In this document: positions 26,116 through 34,734 of the stretch, piece by piece
How positions within the stretch are numbered: position 1 is the first letter of the stretch
Layout of the letters: each line of letters begins with the position of its first letter
NCBI RefSeq assembly: GCF_900096975.1
Contig: NZ_FMYQ01000024.1
Span: 1-64,000 of the forward strand
Length of the DNA: 64,000 nucleotides
Direction: 5' to 3'
Source of the DNA: Paraburkholderia lycopersici
Lineage (GTDB): Bacteria; Pseudomonadota; Gammaproteobacteria; Burkholderiales; Burkholderiaceae
Translations under genes and position numbers: made by a program
The notes under the pieces: model-generated
The model's database searches: none
Told to the model about the DNA's origin: nothing
What the model saw: the letters and a program-made list of their open reading frames with translations, nothing else

Positions 26116-26879
26116 GCGCGAAATCCGACCTGATCGTCCGCATTCGCGGGCTGAAGAAGTCGTTCGGCTCGCACCTCGTGCTCAACGGCATCGACTTCGA
26201 CATCGAGCCTCGGCAGGTGGTCGTGGTGATCGGCCCGAGCGGCTCGGGCAAGAGCACGTTCCTGCGCTGCTGCAACGGGCTCGAGCAGCCCGAGGGCGGC
26301 ACCATTGACATCTGCGGGCATCGCCTCGTGGAAAATGGCACGATGCTCAAGGACCGAGCGCTCAATGCGTTGCGCACCGAAGTCGGCATGGTGTTCCAGT
26401 CGTTCAACCTGTTCCCGCACCTTTCGGTGCTGCACAACATCACCGTCGGGCCGCGCATGTTGCGCGGCGCGTCGAAAGCGCAAGCCGAAGCGGCGGCGCT
26501 CGCCCTGCTCGAGAAAGTCGGGCTCGCACACAAGGCGCATGTCATGCCGGCCAGCCTCTCGGGCGGGCAGAAGCAGCGCGTCGCGATTGCGCGCGCGCTT
26601 GCCATGCAGCCGCGCGTGATGCTGTTCGACGAGCCGACCTCGGCGCTCGACCCGGAGCTCGTTGGCGAAGTGCTGCAGGTGATGAAGCTGCTGGCTTCCG
26701 AGGGTATGACGATGGTGGTCGTCACCCACGAAATGGGCTTCGCGAAGGAGGTGGCCGACGTCGTCGTGGTGATGGACGGCGGGGAGATCGTCGAGGCGGG
26801 GCCGCCCTCCGCGATCTTCACCTCGCCGGCGCAGCCTCGCACGCGCAGCTTCCTGCAAGCAGTGCTGTCGCGCGCATGA
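26112..26879 (+). CDS. Polar amino-acid ABC transporter, ATP-binding protein
   Basis: The 255-residue ATPase has Walker A GPSGSGKST near residue 39, the Q-loop MVFQSFNLFPHL, signature LSGGQKQRVAIARAL and Walker B VMLFDEPTSALDPE, followed by the H-loop VVTHEMGF. It pairs with the permease and binding protein just upstream. The gene overlaps the permease stop and its own stop overlaps the hutD start, giving tight translational coupling along the operon. Confidence 0.9.
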   Translation: MSAKSDLIVRIRGLKKSFGSHLVLNGIDFDIEPRQVVVVIGPSGSGKSTFLRCCNGLEQPEGGTIDICGHRLVENGTMLKDRALNALRTEVGMVFQSFNLFPHLSVLHNITVGPRMLRGASKAQAEAAALALLEKVGLAHKAHVMPASLSGGQKQRVAIARALAMQPRVMLFDEPTSALDPELVGEVLQVMKLLASEGMTMVVVTHEMGFAKEVADVVVVMDGGEIVEAGPPSAIFTSPAQPRTRSFLQAVLSRA

Positions 26880-27547
26880 GCCTCTCGTCCGAAAGCGGCG
26901 CAAGCGTCGCATTGCTGCGCGGCGCCGACCTCGCGCCCGCGCTCTGGAAAAATGGCGGCGGGACGACGCGCGAAATCGCGGCGTGGCCCACCGGCGGCCC
27001 GTCGCCCGATGGCTTTGCCTGGCGCGCGAGCCTCGCGGACATCGCACGAGCCGGGCCGTTTTCGCGCTTCGCGGGCGTCGACCGCACGCTCATGCTGACC
27101 GATGGCGCCGGATTGCTGCTGGACGAAGCGCAGGCCGAAGGGCATGCGCCTCGCGCGACGCACACGCTCGCGCATGCGCTCGAAGCGGCCCGCTTTGCCG
27201 GCGAATCCGTGATCGACGCGCGGCTCGTCGCCGGGCCCGTACGGGTTTTCAACCTCATGGTGCGTCGAGGCGCGGCGCGGGGCGCGCTCCAGACGTGGCG
27301 CACGGCAGGGCGCCGCAACGTCCGTGCGCAGACGGTGTTGCTGCATGCCGCGCAAGGACCGGTCGAAGCGAGCGTGACCGGCGCCGCCTTCGTGGCGCTC
27401 GCGCCCGGCGACACGCTGCGCGTCGAAGCGGGGCAGGGCATCGACATCGAATCGCGCGGACCGGGCGCGCTGCTGGTCGTCACACTCGATATTGTCTTCC
27501 CCGGGGATCGGCGAACCCCGCCTGAACCGGCGCGAAGCCGGGCTTGA
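26876..27547 (+). CDS. hutD: HutD family protein
   Basis: This 223-residue bicupin-fold protein matches HutD: PALWKNGGGTTREIAAWP near residues 20-37, FAWRASLADIARAGPFSRF and GVDRTLMLTDGAGLLL. HutD is found in histidine-utilisation operons and is thought to limit pathway activity, perhaps by binding formylglutamate. The start overlaps the ABC ATPase stop (ATGA), placing uptake and catabolism on one transcript. The last 20 residues are low-complexity. Confidence 0.85.
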   Translation: MSLSSESGASVALLRGADLAPALWKNGGGTTREIAAWPTGGPSPDGFAWRASLADIARAGPFSRFAGVDRTLMLTDGAGLLLDEAQAEGHAPRATHTLAHALEAARFAGESVIDARLVAGPVRVFNLMVRRGAARGALQTWRTAGRRNVRAQTVLLHAAQGPVEASVTGAAFVALAPGDTLRVEAGQGIDIESRGPGALLVVTLDIVFPGDRRTPPEPARSRA

Positions 27548-27551
27548 TTTC

Positions 27552-28970
27552 ATGGAAACTCCCACTCACTCGCTCCCTTTGACAAACGCACTCTTCGCGG
27601 AACATGCCTGGCTCCCGGGGGGCTGGCGCCGCGGCGTGCTGCTCGAATGGGACGCGGCCGGCACACTGCGCGGCGTGACAGCCGGACTGCCTGAAGCGCC
27701 CGCGGGCGTCGCGTGCGCGGCGGGCCCGCTTGTGCCCGGCATGCCGAATCTGCACTCGCATGCATTTCAGCGCGCGATGGCGGGCCTCACCGAATATCGC
27801 GCGAATCCCTCGGACAGCTTCTGGAGCTGGCGCGATCTCATGTATCGCTTCGCGGCGCGCGTGACGCCCGACGATCTCGGCGCGATCGCGAGCTGGCTTT
27901 ACGTCGAGATGCTCAAGGCCGGCTACACGTCTGTCTGCGAATTCCATTACGTGCATCACGCGCAGGACGGCCGGCGATATGCGCGGCCGGCGGAGATGGC
28001 GCTGCGCGTGGTCGATGCGGCGGCGGAGACCGGCATCGGCCTGACCATGTTGCCCGTGCTCTACCAGTACAGCGGCTTTGGCGGGCAACGGCCGCGCGAC
28101 GATCAGCGGCGCTTCGTCAACACGCCCGAGCAGTTGCTCGCCATCGTCGAGTCGTTGCGGCGCGTCCGGGCCGAGCACGACTCGCTGCGCTACGGCGTGG
28201 CACCGCATTCGCTACGCGCCGTTTCGCAAGCGTCGCTGCGTACCTTGGTCGAAGGACTGGACGCCATGCTGCCCGGCGCGCCCGTGCATATCCACGTTGC
28301 TGAACAGACTGCCGAGGTGGAAGCCTGTCTCGCGGCCGAAGGCGCGCGGCCCGTGCAATGGCTGCTCGATCGCTTCGACGTGAACGCGCGCTGGTGCCTC
28401 GTGCACGCGACGCACGTCGATCGCGCGGAGACGCTGGCGCTCGCGAAGCGCGGCGCGGTAGCGGGCCTGTGCCTGACGACCGAGGCGAATCTCGGCGACG
28501 GCATCTTTCCGGCTTGCGACTACCTGGAAGCCCAGGGCGCATTCGGCGTCGGCTCCGACAGCCACATCGGCGTGGACTGGCGCGCGGAACTGCGTCTGCT
28601 GGAGTACGGGCAGCGGCTCGTCCGGCGCGAGCGTAACGTGCTTGCCTCGGCGCAAACCGCGCAGGTCGCCGACCGTCTTTTCGGCGCCGCGCTGGCGGGC
28701 GGCGCGCGCGCGAGCGGGCGCGCCGTGGGCGCACTGGAGGAGGGCGCACGCGCCGACTGGCTCGTGCTCGACCCGCAACATCCGAACCTCGCCCAGCAGG
28801 CGCCGCAGACATGGCTCTCGGCGGTCGTGTTCTGCGAGCACGGCGAGACGCCGGTTCGCGACGTCTACGTGGGCGGCGAGCAGGTGGTCTCGCAGCGGCG
28901 CCACCGCGACGAAGCACGCCTCTACGCCGGCTATCGCCGGGCACTGAATCATCTCGTCGCCGACGCCTGA
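27552..28970 (+). CDS. hutF: Formimidoylglutamate deiminase (HutF)
   Basis: This enzyme of 472 residues belongs to the amidohydrolase family and converts N-formimino-L-glutamate to N-formyl-L-glutamate plus ammonia. Metal-site motifs are GMPNLHSHAFQRAM near residue 62-75, VHIHVAEQTAEVEAC near 240, ATHVDRAE near 290 and GVGSDSHIGVDW near 336. Also present is EFHYVHHAQDG, a family marker. The start ATG 27552 follows the hutD stop by 4 bp. With hutG next to it, this defines the five-step histidine route through formylglutamate. Confidence 0.9.
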   Translation: METPTHSLPLTNALFAEHAWLPGGWRRGVLLEWDAAGTLRGVTAGLPEAPAGVACAAGPLVPGMPNLHSHAFQRAMAGLTEYRANPSDSFWSWRDLMYRFAARVTPDDLGAIASWLYVEMLKAGYTSVCEFHYVHHAQDGRRYARPAEMALRVVDAAAETGIGLTMLPVLYQYSGFGGQRPRDDQRRFVNTPEQLLAIVESLRRVRAEHDSLRYGVAPHSLRAVSQASLRTLVEGLDAMLPGAPVHIHVAEQTAEVEACLAAEGARPVQWLLDRFDVNARWCLVHATHVDRAETLALAKRGAVAGLCLTTEANLGDGIFPACDYLEAQGAFGVGSDSHIGVDWRAELRLLEYGQRLVRRERNVLASAQTAQVADRLFGAALAGGARASGRAVGALEEGARADWLVLDPQHPNLAQQAPQTWLSAVVFCEHGETPVRDVYVGGEQVVSQRRHRDEARLYAGYRRALNHLVADA

Positions 28971-28997
28971 GCGCGCGGCCAACCGAACGGGCTCCCC

Positions 28998-29804
28998 ATG
29001 ACCGACCTCTATTCGCTCGAACGCGGCACGGCGCCGCTGCTGATCTCGATACCTCACCTCGGCGCGCAGATTCCCGCGACGCTGCGCGATGCCTACACGG
29101 AAATCGCGCACACGGTCGCGGATACCGACTGGCACCTCGACCGGGTCTATGCATTTGCGAGGGCGCTCGGCGCGACGATACTCGGCGCGCGCGTTTCGCG
29201 CTACGTGATCGATCTGAACCGGCCGCCGAACGACGAAAGCCTGTATCCCGGGCAAACGACGACGTCGCTTTGCCCGACCGAGACGTTTCGCGGAGAAGCG
29301 CTTTATATCGAGGGGCGCGTGCCCGACGCGGCCGAGCGGCAGCGCCGCGTCGAGGTGTACTGGCAGCCGTATCACGACGCGCTGCGTGCCGAACTGCAGC
29401 GGCTGCGCGCGCAACACGCCAACGTCCTGCTGTGGGAGGCGCACTCGATTGCGAGCGTGCTGCCGCGGCTTTTCGAGAACAAGCTGCCGGATCTGAACAT
29501 CGGCACGCAGGATGGACGCACGGCGGCGCCGTCGGTGCAGGCGGCCGTCGAGCGCGCGGCGGCGGCGAGCGGTTTTACGTGGGTGGCGAACGGCCGCTTC
29601 AAGGGCGGCTACAACACGCGTCACTACGGCGCGCCGCAGCACGGGATACATGCCGTGCAACTGGAGATGTGCCAGTCGACTTACATGAGCGAAGCGGCGC
29701 CGTTCGATTACGTGCCGTCGCTCGCGCAAAGCGTCGAACCGGTGGTGGGCGCGATGGTGAGCGGCGCGCTGGAAGCCGTGAAGGCGCTGAACGCCGCCGG
29801 GTGA
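28998..29804 (+). CDS. hutG: N-formylglutamate deformylase (HutG)
   Basis: The 268-residue hydrolase removes formate from N-formyl-L-glutamate to give glutamate, the last step after HutF. Family blocks include PLLISIPHLGAQIP, VADTDWHLDRVYAFA, RYVIDLNRPPND, LLWEAHSIASVLPRLF and FKGGYNTRHYG. It follows hutF by 27 bp and is the last intact gene of the operon. hutH, hutU and hutI are not in the window and must be encoded elsewhere. Confidence 0.9.
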   Translation: MTDLYSLERGTAPLLISIPHLGAQIPATLRDAYTEIAHTVADTDWHLDRVYAFARALGATILGARVSRYVIDLNRPPNDESLYPGQTTTSLCPTETFRGEALYIEGRVPDAAERQRRVEVYWQPYHDALRAELQRLRAQHANVLLWEAHSIASVLPRLFENKLPDLNIGTQDGRTAAPSVQAAVERAAAASGFTWVANGRFKGGYNTRHYGAPQHGIHAVQLEMCQSTYMSEAAPFDYVPSLAQSVEPVVGAMVSGALEAVKALNAAG

Positions 29805-29889
29805 ATTCGCAGCGCGGTGGGATGCATGCGGTCGTCCTGAGCCGGAACACGGCATCTGTACTTTGCTCTCGCGGATTTTTTGTCAAAGC

Positions 29890-30070
29890 CATTTCGCGCA
29901 ATCAGGCCGCGTCTACATCAATGCCATCAAGGACATCCAGCCCGGCGGGGAACTGTTCATCGACTACGCGCTTGAGATCTCTGCGAACGCGCGAATCAGC
30001 CAGCGCGTACACCTGTCGCCGCGGCGACCAGGCGTTGCCGCGCAGCCATGCTTGCTCCGATCGAGGTTCG
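29890..30070 (+). pseudogene. Decayed SET-domain protein methyltransferase, C-terminal fragment
   Basis: One frame reads GRVYINAIKDIQPGGELFID then YALEI, which is the C-terminal SET signature (I..I.PGEELF.DY). A second frame just downstream reads YTCRRGDQALPRSHAC, resembling the Cys-rich post-SET segment (YxCxCG....RGxM) with cysteines altered. The two pieces are in different frames, and the N-terminal SET part with the cofactor site is missing. There is no start codon with a ribosome binding site. I call it a relic. Confidence 0.6.
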
Positions 30071-30421
30071 CTCAGCCGAAGCTTCCCGTCAGCGGAGTAC
30101 GCGGCGACTGGGGAGACGGTGCATCAAGGCGCGTAAGCCTCGGCACATCAGGCGCTATGAACCGCGTCCGACGGCCATAAGAGAGCGCACTGTTGGCGCC
30201 ACCGTTGCGATGTAAAATGTGTCCAATGCGCCGCCGAACTGCCGGTGACGGCCAAGCAACGGACAATCAGCGGCGTCGCGTAGATCGTCGACAATCCGTC
30301 AAATGCCACGAGCACAGTGCTCGCAAGCGAATATGGGGCTGCACAGCGGTTTTGCACTCGGATATCAGTTCCGACAGCTATCAAAACTGATAGGTCAGAG
30401 CTGCGCTCAACGGCATTCCAA
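30071..30421. other. Intergenic region with a small hairpin
   Basis: No gene is recognised in these 351 bp. CTATCA and TGATAG (30373-30388) form a 6-bp AT-rich stem around AAAC, 34 bp beyond the stop of the unknown minus-strand gene, and may help end its transcript. The stretch looks less GC-rich than its surroundings. Confidence 0.4.
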
Positions 30422-31354
30422 TCAGGCCGTCTCGTGCACGCCGAGCGATGTCGCACCCGGAGGAAAGAAAGGAATCCGGATGGACATGGGCGCGCTCAGG
30501 TTCTGCTCAAAGATGTTGAAACGATCGACGCCGTAATACGTTCCATTGGGCGTCGTCGTGTAGTCCAATCCGTTCGCGACAGCCTGTGCGCTCTGCATGA
30601 GACTGAGAAACCCCACCGCACTGCCCGCGTTCTGCGTCAGATTGATCTTCGCGCCGTCAAACGCGTACACGTTCGGGTCTTGGTTCGGAATGTCGGTACT
30701 GGCGCCCATTTGCCCAAAGAGCTGCATGAAGTTCACAAGACCATCCGCTTGCTTGCTGACTGCGGCGGACTGTGTGGCGTCCAGCGGCTGACCGTCGGCG
30801 GCCGCCCACGCAGAATAACCGCCCACCAGGTCTGAGCGAAACGTATTGACGGCCTGAACCAGCGCATCGTTGCCGTTCAGCAGATTCTGCAGCCAGGTCC
30901 GGTCGCTGTTGCTGAGGCTGTTGGACGTCACCTTGATCGTGCCGTTATCGGACTGGAAGTCGAATTGTGCATTGGCAAGATCGGGGCGCTGCAGAATGAG
31001 CTGCCGCAACGACGTCACGAGCGCTGTAGCGACCGCCTGCGCATCCGCATCGGTGCGGCTATTAGTGTCCAGAGCCTGCCGGTATTTGTCGAGCGTCGTG
31101 GCGTCGGCGCTGCCTTGGCTGAGATTGAAGGAAGTCTGACCTTGCAGGGCAGCCGGCATGAGGTCGTTGCTGCTCATCCGCAGGAGCACGCCGAGCGCCT
31201 CGGTGTCGATCGGCGTGGCCGGCTGCACCTTCGAAATGGTAACTGGCGATGCCGCCGTGCCGTCCTGCGCGGCAGGCTGAGCGAGAGCCGTTCGGCTAAG
31301 GCTGAGGTTCTGATCACCGGCTAACAAGGCCGGACTCGCTGGACTAATAAGCAT
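30422..31354 (-). CDS. Hypothetical protein of 310 residues
   Basis: This soluble protein starts MLISPASPALLAGDQNL at ATG 31354, with GGGGG about 9 bases upstream. It is rich in Gln, Asn, Ser, Ala and Leu, has no signal peptide, no membrane segment and no cysteine. The middle (LVTSLRQLILQRPDLANAQF) is amphipathic helix. I recognise no family. The composition recalls secreted or type III-exported proteins of Burkholderia, but no secretion genes are nearby. Its base composition looks lower in GC than the flanks and it sits between a gene relic and a catabolic cluster, which hints at transfer. Confidence 0.6.
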   Translation of the reverse strand: MLISPASPALLAGDQNLSLSRTALAQPAAQDGTAASPVTISKVQPATPIDTEALGVLLRMSSNDLMPAALQGQTSFNLSQGSADATTLDKYRQALDTNSRTDADAQAVATALVTSLRQLILQRPDLANAQFDFQSDNGTIKVTSNSLSNSDRTWLQNLLNGNDALVQAVNTFRSDLVGGYSAWAAADGQPLDATQSAAVSKQADGLVNFMQLFGQMGASTDIPNQDPNVYAFDGAKINLTQNAGSAVGFLSLMQSAQAVANGLDYTTTPNGTYYGVDRFNIFEQNLSAPMSIRIPFFPPGATSLGVHETA

Positions 31355-31790
31355 GCTTATGCGCCCCCAACTCGTTTCTGACTGTTGTATTACGGCGATA
31401 TTTTTGAATGCTTTAACAAACCGAATCGTTGCATACATCGATGCCCGCCGCCACCGACGCTATCCATAAGTTCCCCAGGTGGTTTGGTGAGTCAGCAGCG
31501 CGGCTTGCCAGCCAAAACCCAGTCTAGCCGCGCACCTTGAACGGCAGCTTTGGAGAAGGCCGAAGGTCCGCTACGGGTTGGGTTATGCCTTTCTGCATAA
31601 CAGGCACACACGAGTCGATCGCCGTCCCGGCCATCTGCCGCCATTCGCCAACCATGTCGTGCCGCCTTCGGGCCGCTGCCTTGCATCAATCTACGGACTT
31701 TCGTGATGGGACATACCTATTTCCAACTGCCGGATAAAACCTCGCGAGCATCATCGCCGAACAGTTCGGCAGACCTGCGCGGTGCGGCCA
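31355..31790. other. Intergenic region, no gene recognised
   Basis: These 436 bp carry the promoter of the unknown minus-strand gene, an AT-rich patch near 31370-31440, and the 3' side of the LysR gene. No convincing coding sequence, repeat or terminator stands out. Confidence 0.4.
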
Positions 31791-32690
31791 TCAAAGCGCA
31801 TCAATTGTCGCCCGCAATCTTGCCAGCAGCCATTTCTTGAAAGTCTTGACCCTCGGATTGAGGTCTTCGTCCTTGCGGTGAATAAAGTGGTAGCCCTGAT
31901 GGGTTTGACAGGTATGGGGAAGCGCGCGTACCAGCCTCCCCTCCCGAATATCCCGCTGGAAGAGAAACAAGGGCACCACCGTGAAGCCAAGGCCCGAGAT
32001 GGCGGCTTCACGCATCATCAGCATTTGCAGGAAGCGTGGGGATTTGCCCAGGTCGGGCATTTGAAGTCCGTTGTGTCCGAAAAAATCCTGCCACGGGTCG
32101 TGGCGCGTACCGGCAAAGCTGAGCAAGGGCTGTTTCAGCAAGTCCGCGGGTTCCCGTACCTGGTCCAAGTGCTTCATATGCGGGGAACACACCACCACCA
32201 TTTCAGCTCTGTCGAGCAAGCTGGTCGAATCGTAGCCTGGCCACGGCGGCGAGCCATAGCGGATATGCGCCTGGATGCGTGGGTCGTTATCGATTTCCCC
32301 GAGCTCATGGAGCATGATGTCGATCTGAATATCGGGGTGCCTGGCGCGGAAATCGCTGATGTTGTGCACCAACCAAAGTGAAAAACCGGCGTTGACGGAT
32401 AGCGTGAGCGCCGGCATGTCCGCACCGGTGCGCAGCGCGTGGCTCGCCTCGGCGATCTGGTTCAGGCCCGCCGTGATCTGCTCGTGATAGACCTTGCCCG
32501 CCGGCGTCAGGGAGATCCAGCGGCCGTTGCGCTCGAACAGACGGGCTTCGAGCTGCTCCTCCAGCGTCTGGATCATGCGGCTGACGGCACCCTGGGTCAC
32601 GTGCAACTCTGCAGCCGCCGCAGTAAAGCTTTGCAGGCGTGCGGAAACCTCAAAATACCTGACCGCCGTGAGAGAAGGAAGAGGTTTCAT
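31791..32690 (-). CDS. LysR-type transcriptional regulator
   Basis: The 299-residue regulator has the N-terminal winged helix (about 6-65, SFTAAAAELHVTQGAVSRMI as recognition region) and the LysR substrate-binding domain. It resembles the GcvA subgroup (LPSLTAVRYFEVSARLQSFT). It is divergently transcribed from the monooxygenase gene with a 112-bp shared intergenic region, the classic layout for a LysR activator of the adjacent catabolic operon. The inducer is probably an aromatic substrate or intermediate, by inference. Confidence 0.85.
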   Translation of the reverse strand: MKPLPSLTAVRYFEVSARLQSFTAAAAELHVTQGAVSRMIQTLEEQLEARLFERNGRWISLTPAGKVYHEQITAGLNQIAEASHALRTGADMPALTLSVNAGFSLWLVHNISDFRARHPDIQIDIMLHELGEIDNDPRIQAHIRYGSPPWPGYDSTSLLDRAEMVVVCSPHMKHLDQVREPADLLKQPLLSFAGTRHDPWQDFFGHNGLQMPDLGKSPRFLQMLMMREAAISGLGFTVVPLFLFQRDIREGRLVRALPHTCQTHQGYHFIHRKDEDLNPRVKTFKKWLLARLRATIDAL

Positions 32691-32802
32691 ACCAGTTCGT
32701 TTTGCATGAGTTCACTTCATTTTAACGGACAAGTAATCGTTTTAGCTTGCGGACTTCCCGCACCTACACTGTGTCCACTCGAACTACACCAACAGAGACA
32801 CT
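32691..32802. promoter_or_regulatory. Divergent control region of LysR gene and meta-cleavage operon
   Basis: This 112-bp region between divergent starts is AT-richer than its flanks (TTCATTTTAACGGACAAG and ATCGTTTTAGC). A TACACT hexamer at 32765-32770 could be the -10 of the catabolic promoter. LysR regulators usually bind T-N11-A sites in such gaps, but I cannot fix one site with confidence. Confidence 0.4.
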
Positions 32803-34050
32803 ATGGACGCAGTGATCGAAACCCAGCCTTTCACGGTTGCAGATGGCGAAGCTTATCGCCAGCGTGCGCTAAAAGCCGGCGTGGAATTTCTGAAGGCAGT
32901 CGATGCCATCCTGCCTGTGCTGCGCGCCGGCCGCGAGCAATCCGAGCGCGACGGCCGCGTGCCGGACGCCAGCGTCGAAGCGATGATCGAAGCCGGCGTG
33001 TTCCGCAGCTTCACGCCGCTGCAATACGGCGGTCTGGAACTCTCGCCGGCGGACTTTTTCGATGGCCTCATGCGAATTGCGCAGTGCGACAGCTCCGCTG
33101 CCTGGATCGCCGGCCAGATTACCTGCCACGCGCTGGAAATCGCCGCGATGGACCCGCAGCTGCACGAGGATTTCTGGGGCACCTACGGCCCGGATGCCCG
33201 CGCCTCCAGCTCCTACGCGCCGCTTGGCAAGACCGAGCCGGCTGAGGGCGGCTATATTCTCGATGGCAAGTGGACCTTCTCCAGCGGCGTCGATTTCGCC
33301 CATTTCGTGATGCTGGGCGGCGGTGAGCGCAACTTCATGGTGCCGATCGGAGATCTGACCATCGACCATAGTAGCTGGGACGTGCAGGGTCTGCGCGGTA
33401 CCGGCAGCAAGGCGGTCATTGCGGACAAGGTCTTCGTACCGAACCATCGCATTCACGTGCTTGCGGATGTCATCAACGACAACAACGCCGGCTACGAAGT
33501 CCTCAATACGCCGCTGTACCGCGGCGTTTCCTGGATGACCGTGTTCTTCTCGACCGCCGCCAACACGGTGATTGGTACGGCCCTGGAGGGCGTGAGCCTG
33601 TTCAAGGAGCAGTCGCGCAATCGTCTGACGAAAATGGGTACCGGGGCGCGCCTGACCGACAATCCGTTCCTCCATCTTAAGTTCGCGGATGCCCTGACGC
33701 GGGTGAACGATATCCGCAACCGCACGCTGAACAGCTGGCGCCACGTTTTCGATCAGGCCTGCAACGGCACGCCGGTTTCGCATGTGGATCGCCTGCGTGT
33801 GCGCTACGAATCCGCCGACGCGTTCGCCGTCTGCTTCGATGCTTTGCATGACATCTGGCCGTTGGTTGGCGCGGTGGCTTCGCTGAGCACCAATCCCATG
33901 CAGCTGATTTTCCGGAATCTGATGGCTGCCCGCGTGCACGGTACGGGCGGTAAGGAATTCGCTGCGGGCTTGTATTCGCGGGCGTTGATGGGCCTGCCGG
34001 CGCCCGAATTCAAGGTCCAGGACTTCGCCACCGCCAATTACTGGCGCTGA
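32803..34050 (+). CDS. Flavin-dependent monooxygenase, oxygenase component (HsaA type)
   Basis: This 415-residue acyl-CoA-dehydrogenase-fold protein belongs to the group D two-component monooxygenases such as HsaA and p-hydroxyphenylacetate hydroxylase C2. Markers are FRSFTPLQYGGLELSPADFF, CDSSAAWIAGQ, the SSSYAPLG flavin-site region and GKWTFSSGVDFAHFVMLGG. It would use reduced flavin from the reductase encoded next door to hydroxylate a phenol to a catechol. It heads the operon read divergently from the LysR gene. The substrate is not known; steroid, alkylphenol or phenolic acid are options. Confidence 0.8.
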   Translation: MDAVIETQPFTVADGEAYRQRALKAGVEFLKAVDAILPVLRAGREQSERDGRVPDASVEAMIEAGVFRSFTPLQYGGLELSPADFFDGLMRIAQCDSSAAWIAGQITCHALEIAAMDPQLHEDFWGTYGPDARASSSYAPLGKTEPAEGGYILDGKWTFSSGVDFAHFVMLGGGERNFMVPIGDLTIDHSSWDVQGLRGTGSKAVIADKVFVPNHRIHVLADVINDNNAGYEVLNTPLYRGVSWMTVFFSTAANTVIGTALEGVSLFKEQSRNRLTKMGTGARLTDNPFLHLKFADALTRVNDIRNRTLNSWRHVFDQACNGTPVSHVDRLRVRYESADAFAVCFDALHDIWPLVGAVASLSTNPMQLIFRNLMAARVHGTGGKEFAAGLYSRALMGLPAPEFKVQDFATANYWR

Positions 34051-34092
34051 TGGCGCGTACCTCTCCGGCTGACATGAAGGAGCCGAAATAGA

Positions 34093-34668
34093 ATGATGTT
34101 GAAACAACAGGTACAACCGGCCGTCGGCAACGGCGGACGGTGGCCCGTGGTCGAACGCGGGCAACCGCTCCACGACAGCCGCGCGTTTCGTCGCTGTCTG
34201 GGCCGGTATCCAACGGGCGTGACGGTCGTCACGGCCAGGCATGGTGACAATCTGGTCGGCATGACGGTGAATTCTTTTGCCTCGGTTTCGCTGGATCCGC
34301 CATTGATTCTGTGGTCGATCCGGCGCGAATCGAAGCAGGTCGAGGCCTACAAGAACGCCGAGCATTTCGCGGTAAACATGCTCGCGCAAGACCAGATGCA
34401 GGTCTCGCAATGGTTTGGCCGGGGCCTGCCGGAAAAATTCGAGCTGGTGTCGTGGGAGGCAGGCCTGGGTGGTGCACCGCTGATCCACGGCGCGGTCGCG
34501 CAACTGGAATGCGCGCGCGTTTCGGTGCAGGAAGCAGGCGACCATCTGATCCTGATCGGCGAGGTCAAGCAGTATGCACACTTCGACGGCAAGCCGCTGA
34601 CCTTCAGTAATGGCGAGTACGTGATGACGCAAGGTTTGCCCGGCGAGCAGACTGCCAGCCCGAACTGA
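34093..34668 (+). CDS. Flavin reductase component (HsaB type)
   Basis: The 191-residue protein has the FMN-binding split-barrel flavin reductase domain: RRCLGRYPTGVTVVTAR near residues 33-49, GMTVNSFASVSLDPPLILWS near 56-75 and NMLAQDQ near 98. It uses NAD(P)H to reduce free flavin for the oxygenase component. An N-terminal extension of about 30 residues precedes the domain. AAGGAG lies 10 bases upstream of ATG 34093, and the gap to the oxygenase gene is 42 bp. Confidence 0.85.
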   Translation: MMLKQQVQPAVGNGGRWPVVERGQPLHDSRAFRRCLGRYPTGVTVVTARHGDNLVGMTVNSFASVSLDPPLILWSIRRESKQVEAYKNAEHFAVNMLAQDQMQVSQWFGRGLPEKFELVSWEAGLGGAPLIHGAVAQLECARVSVQEAGDHLILIGEVKQYAHFDGKPLTFSNGEYVMTQGLPGEQTASPN

Positions 34669-34734
34669 TCGGATGGGAGTCGGTGCACCGGGCGTGTATT
34701 GGTGCGTCAACTTAAAACAATATAGGAGAGCGAA

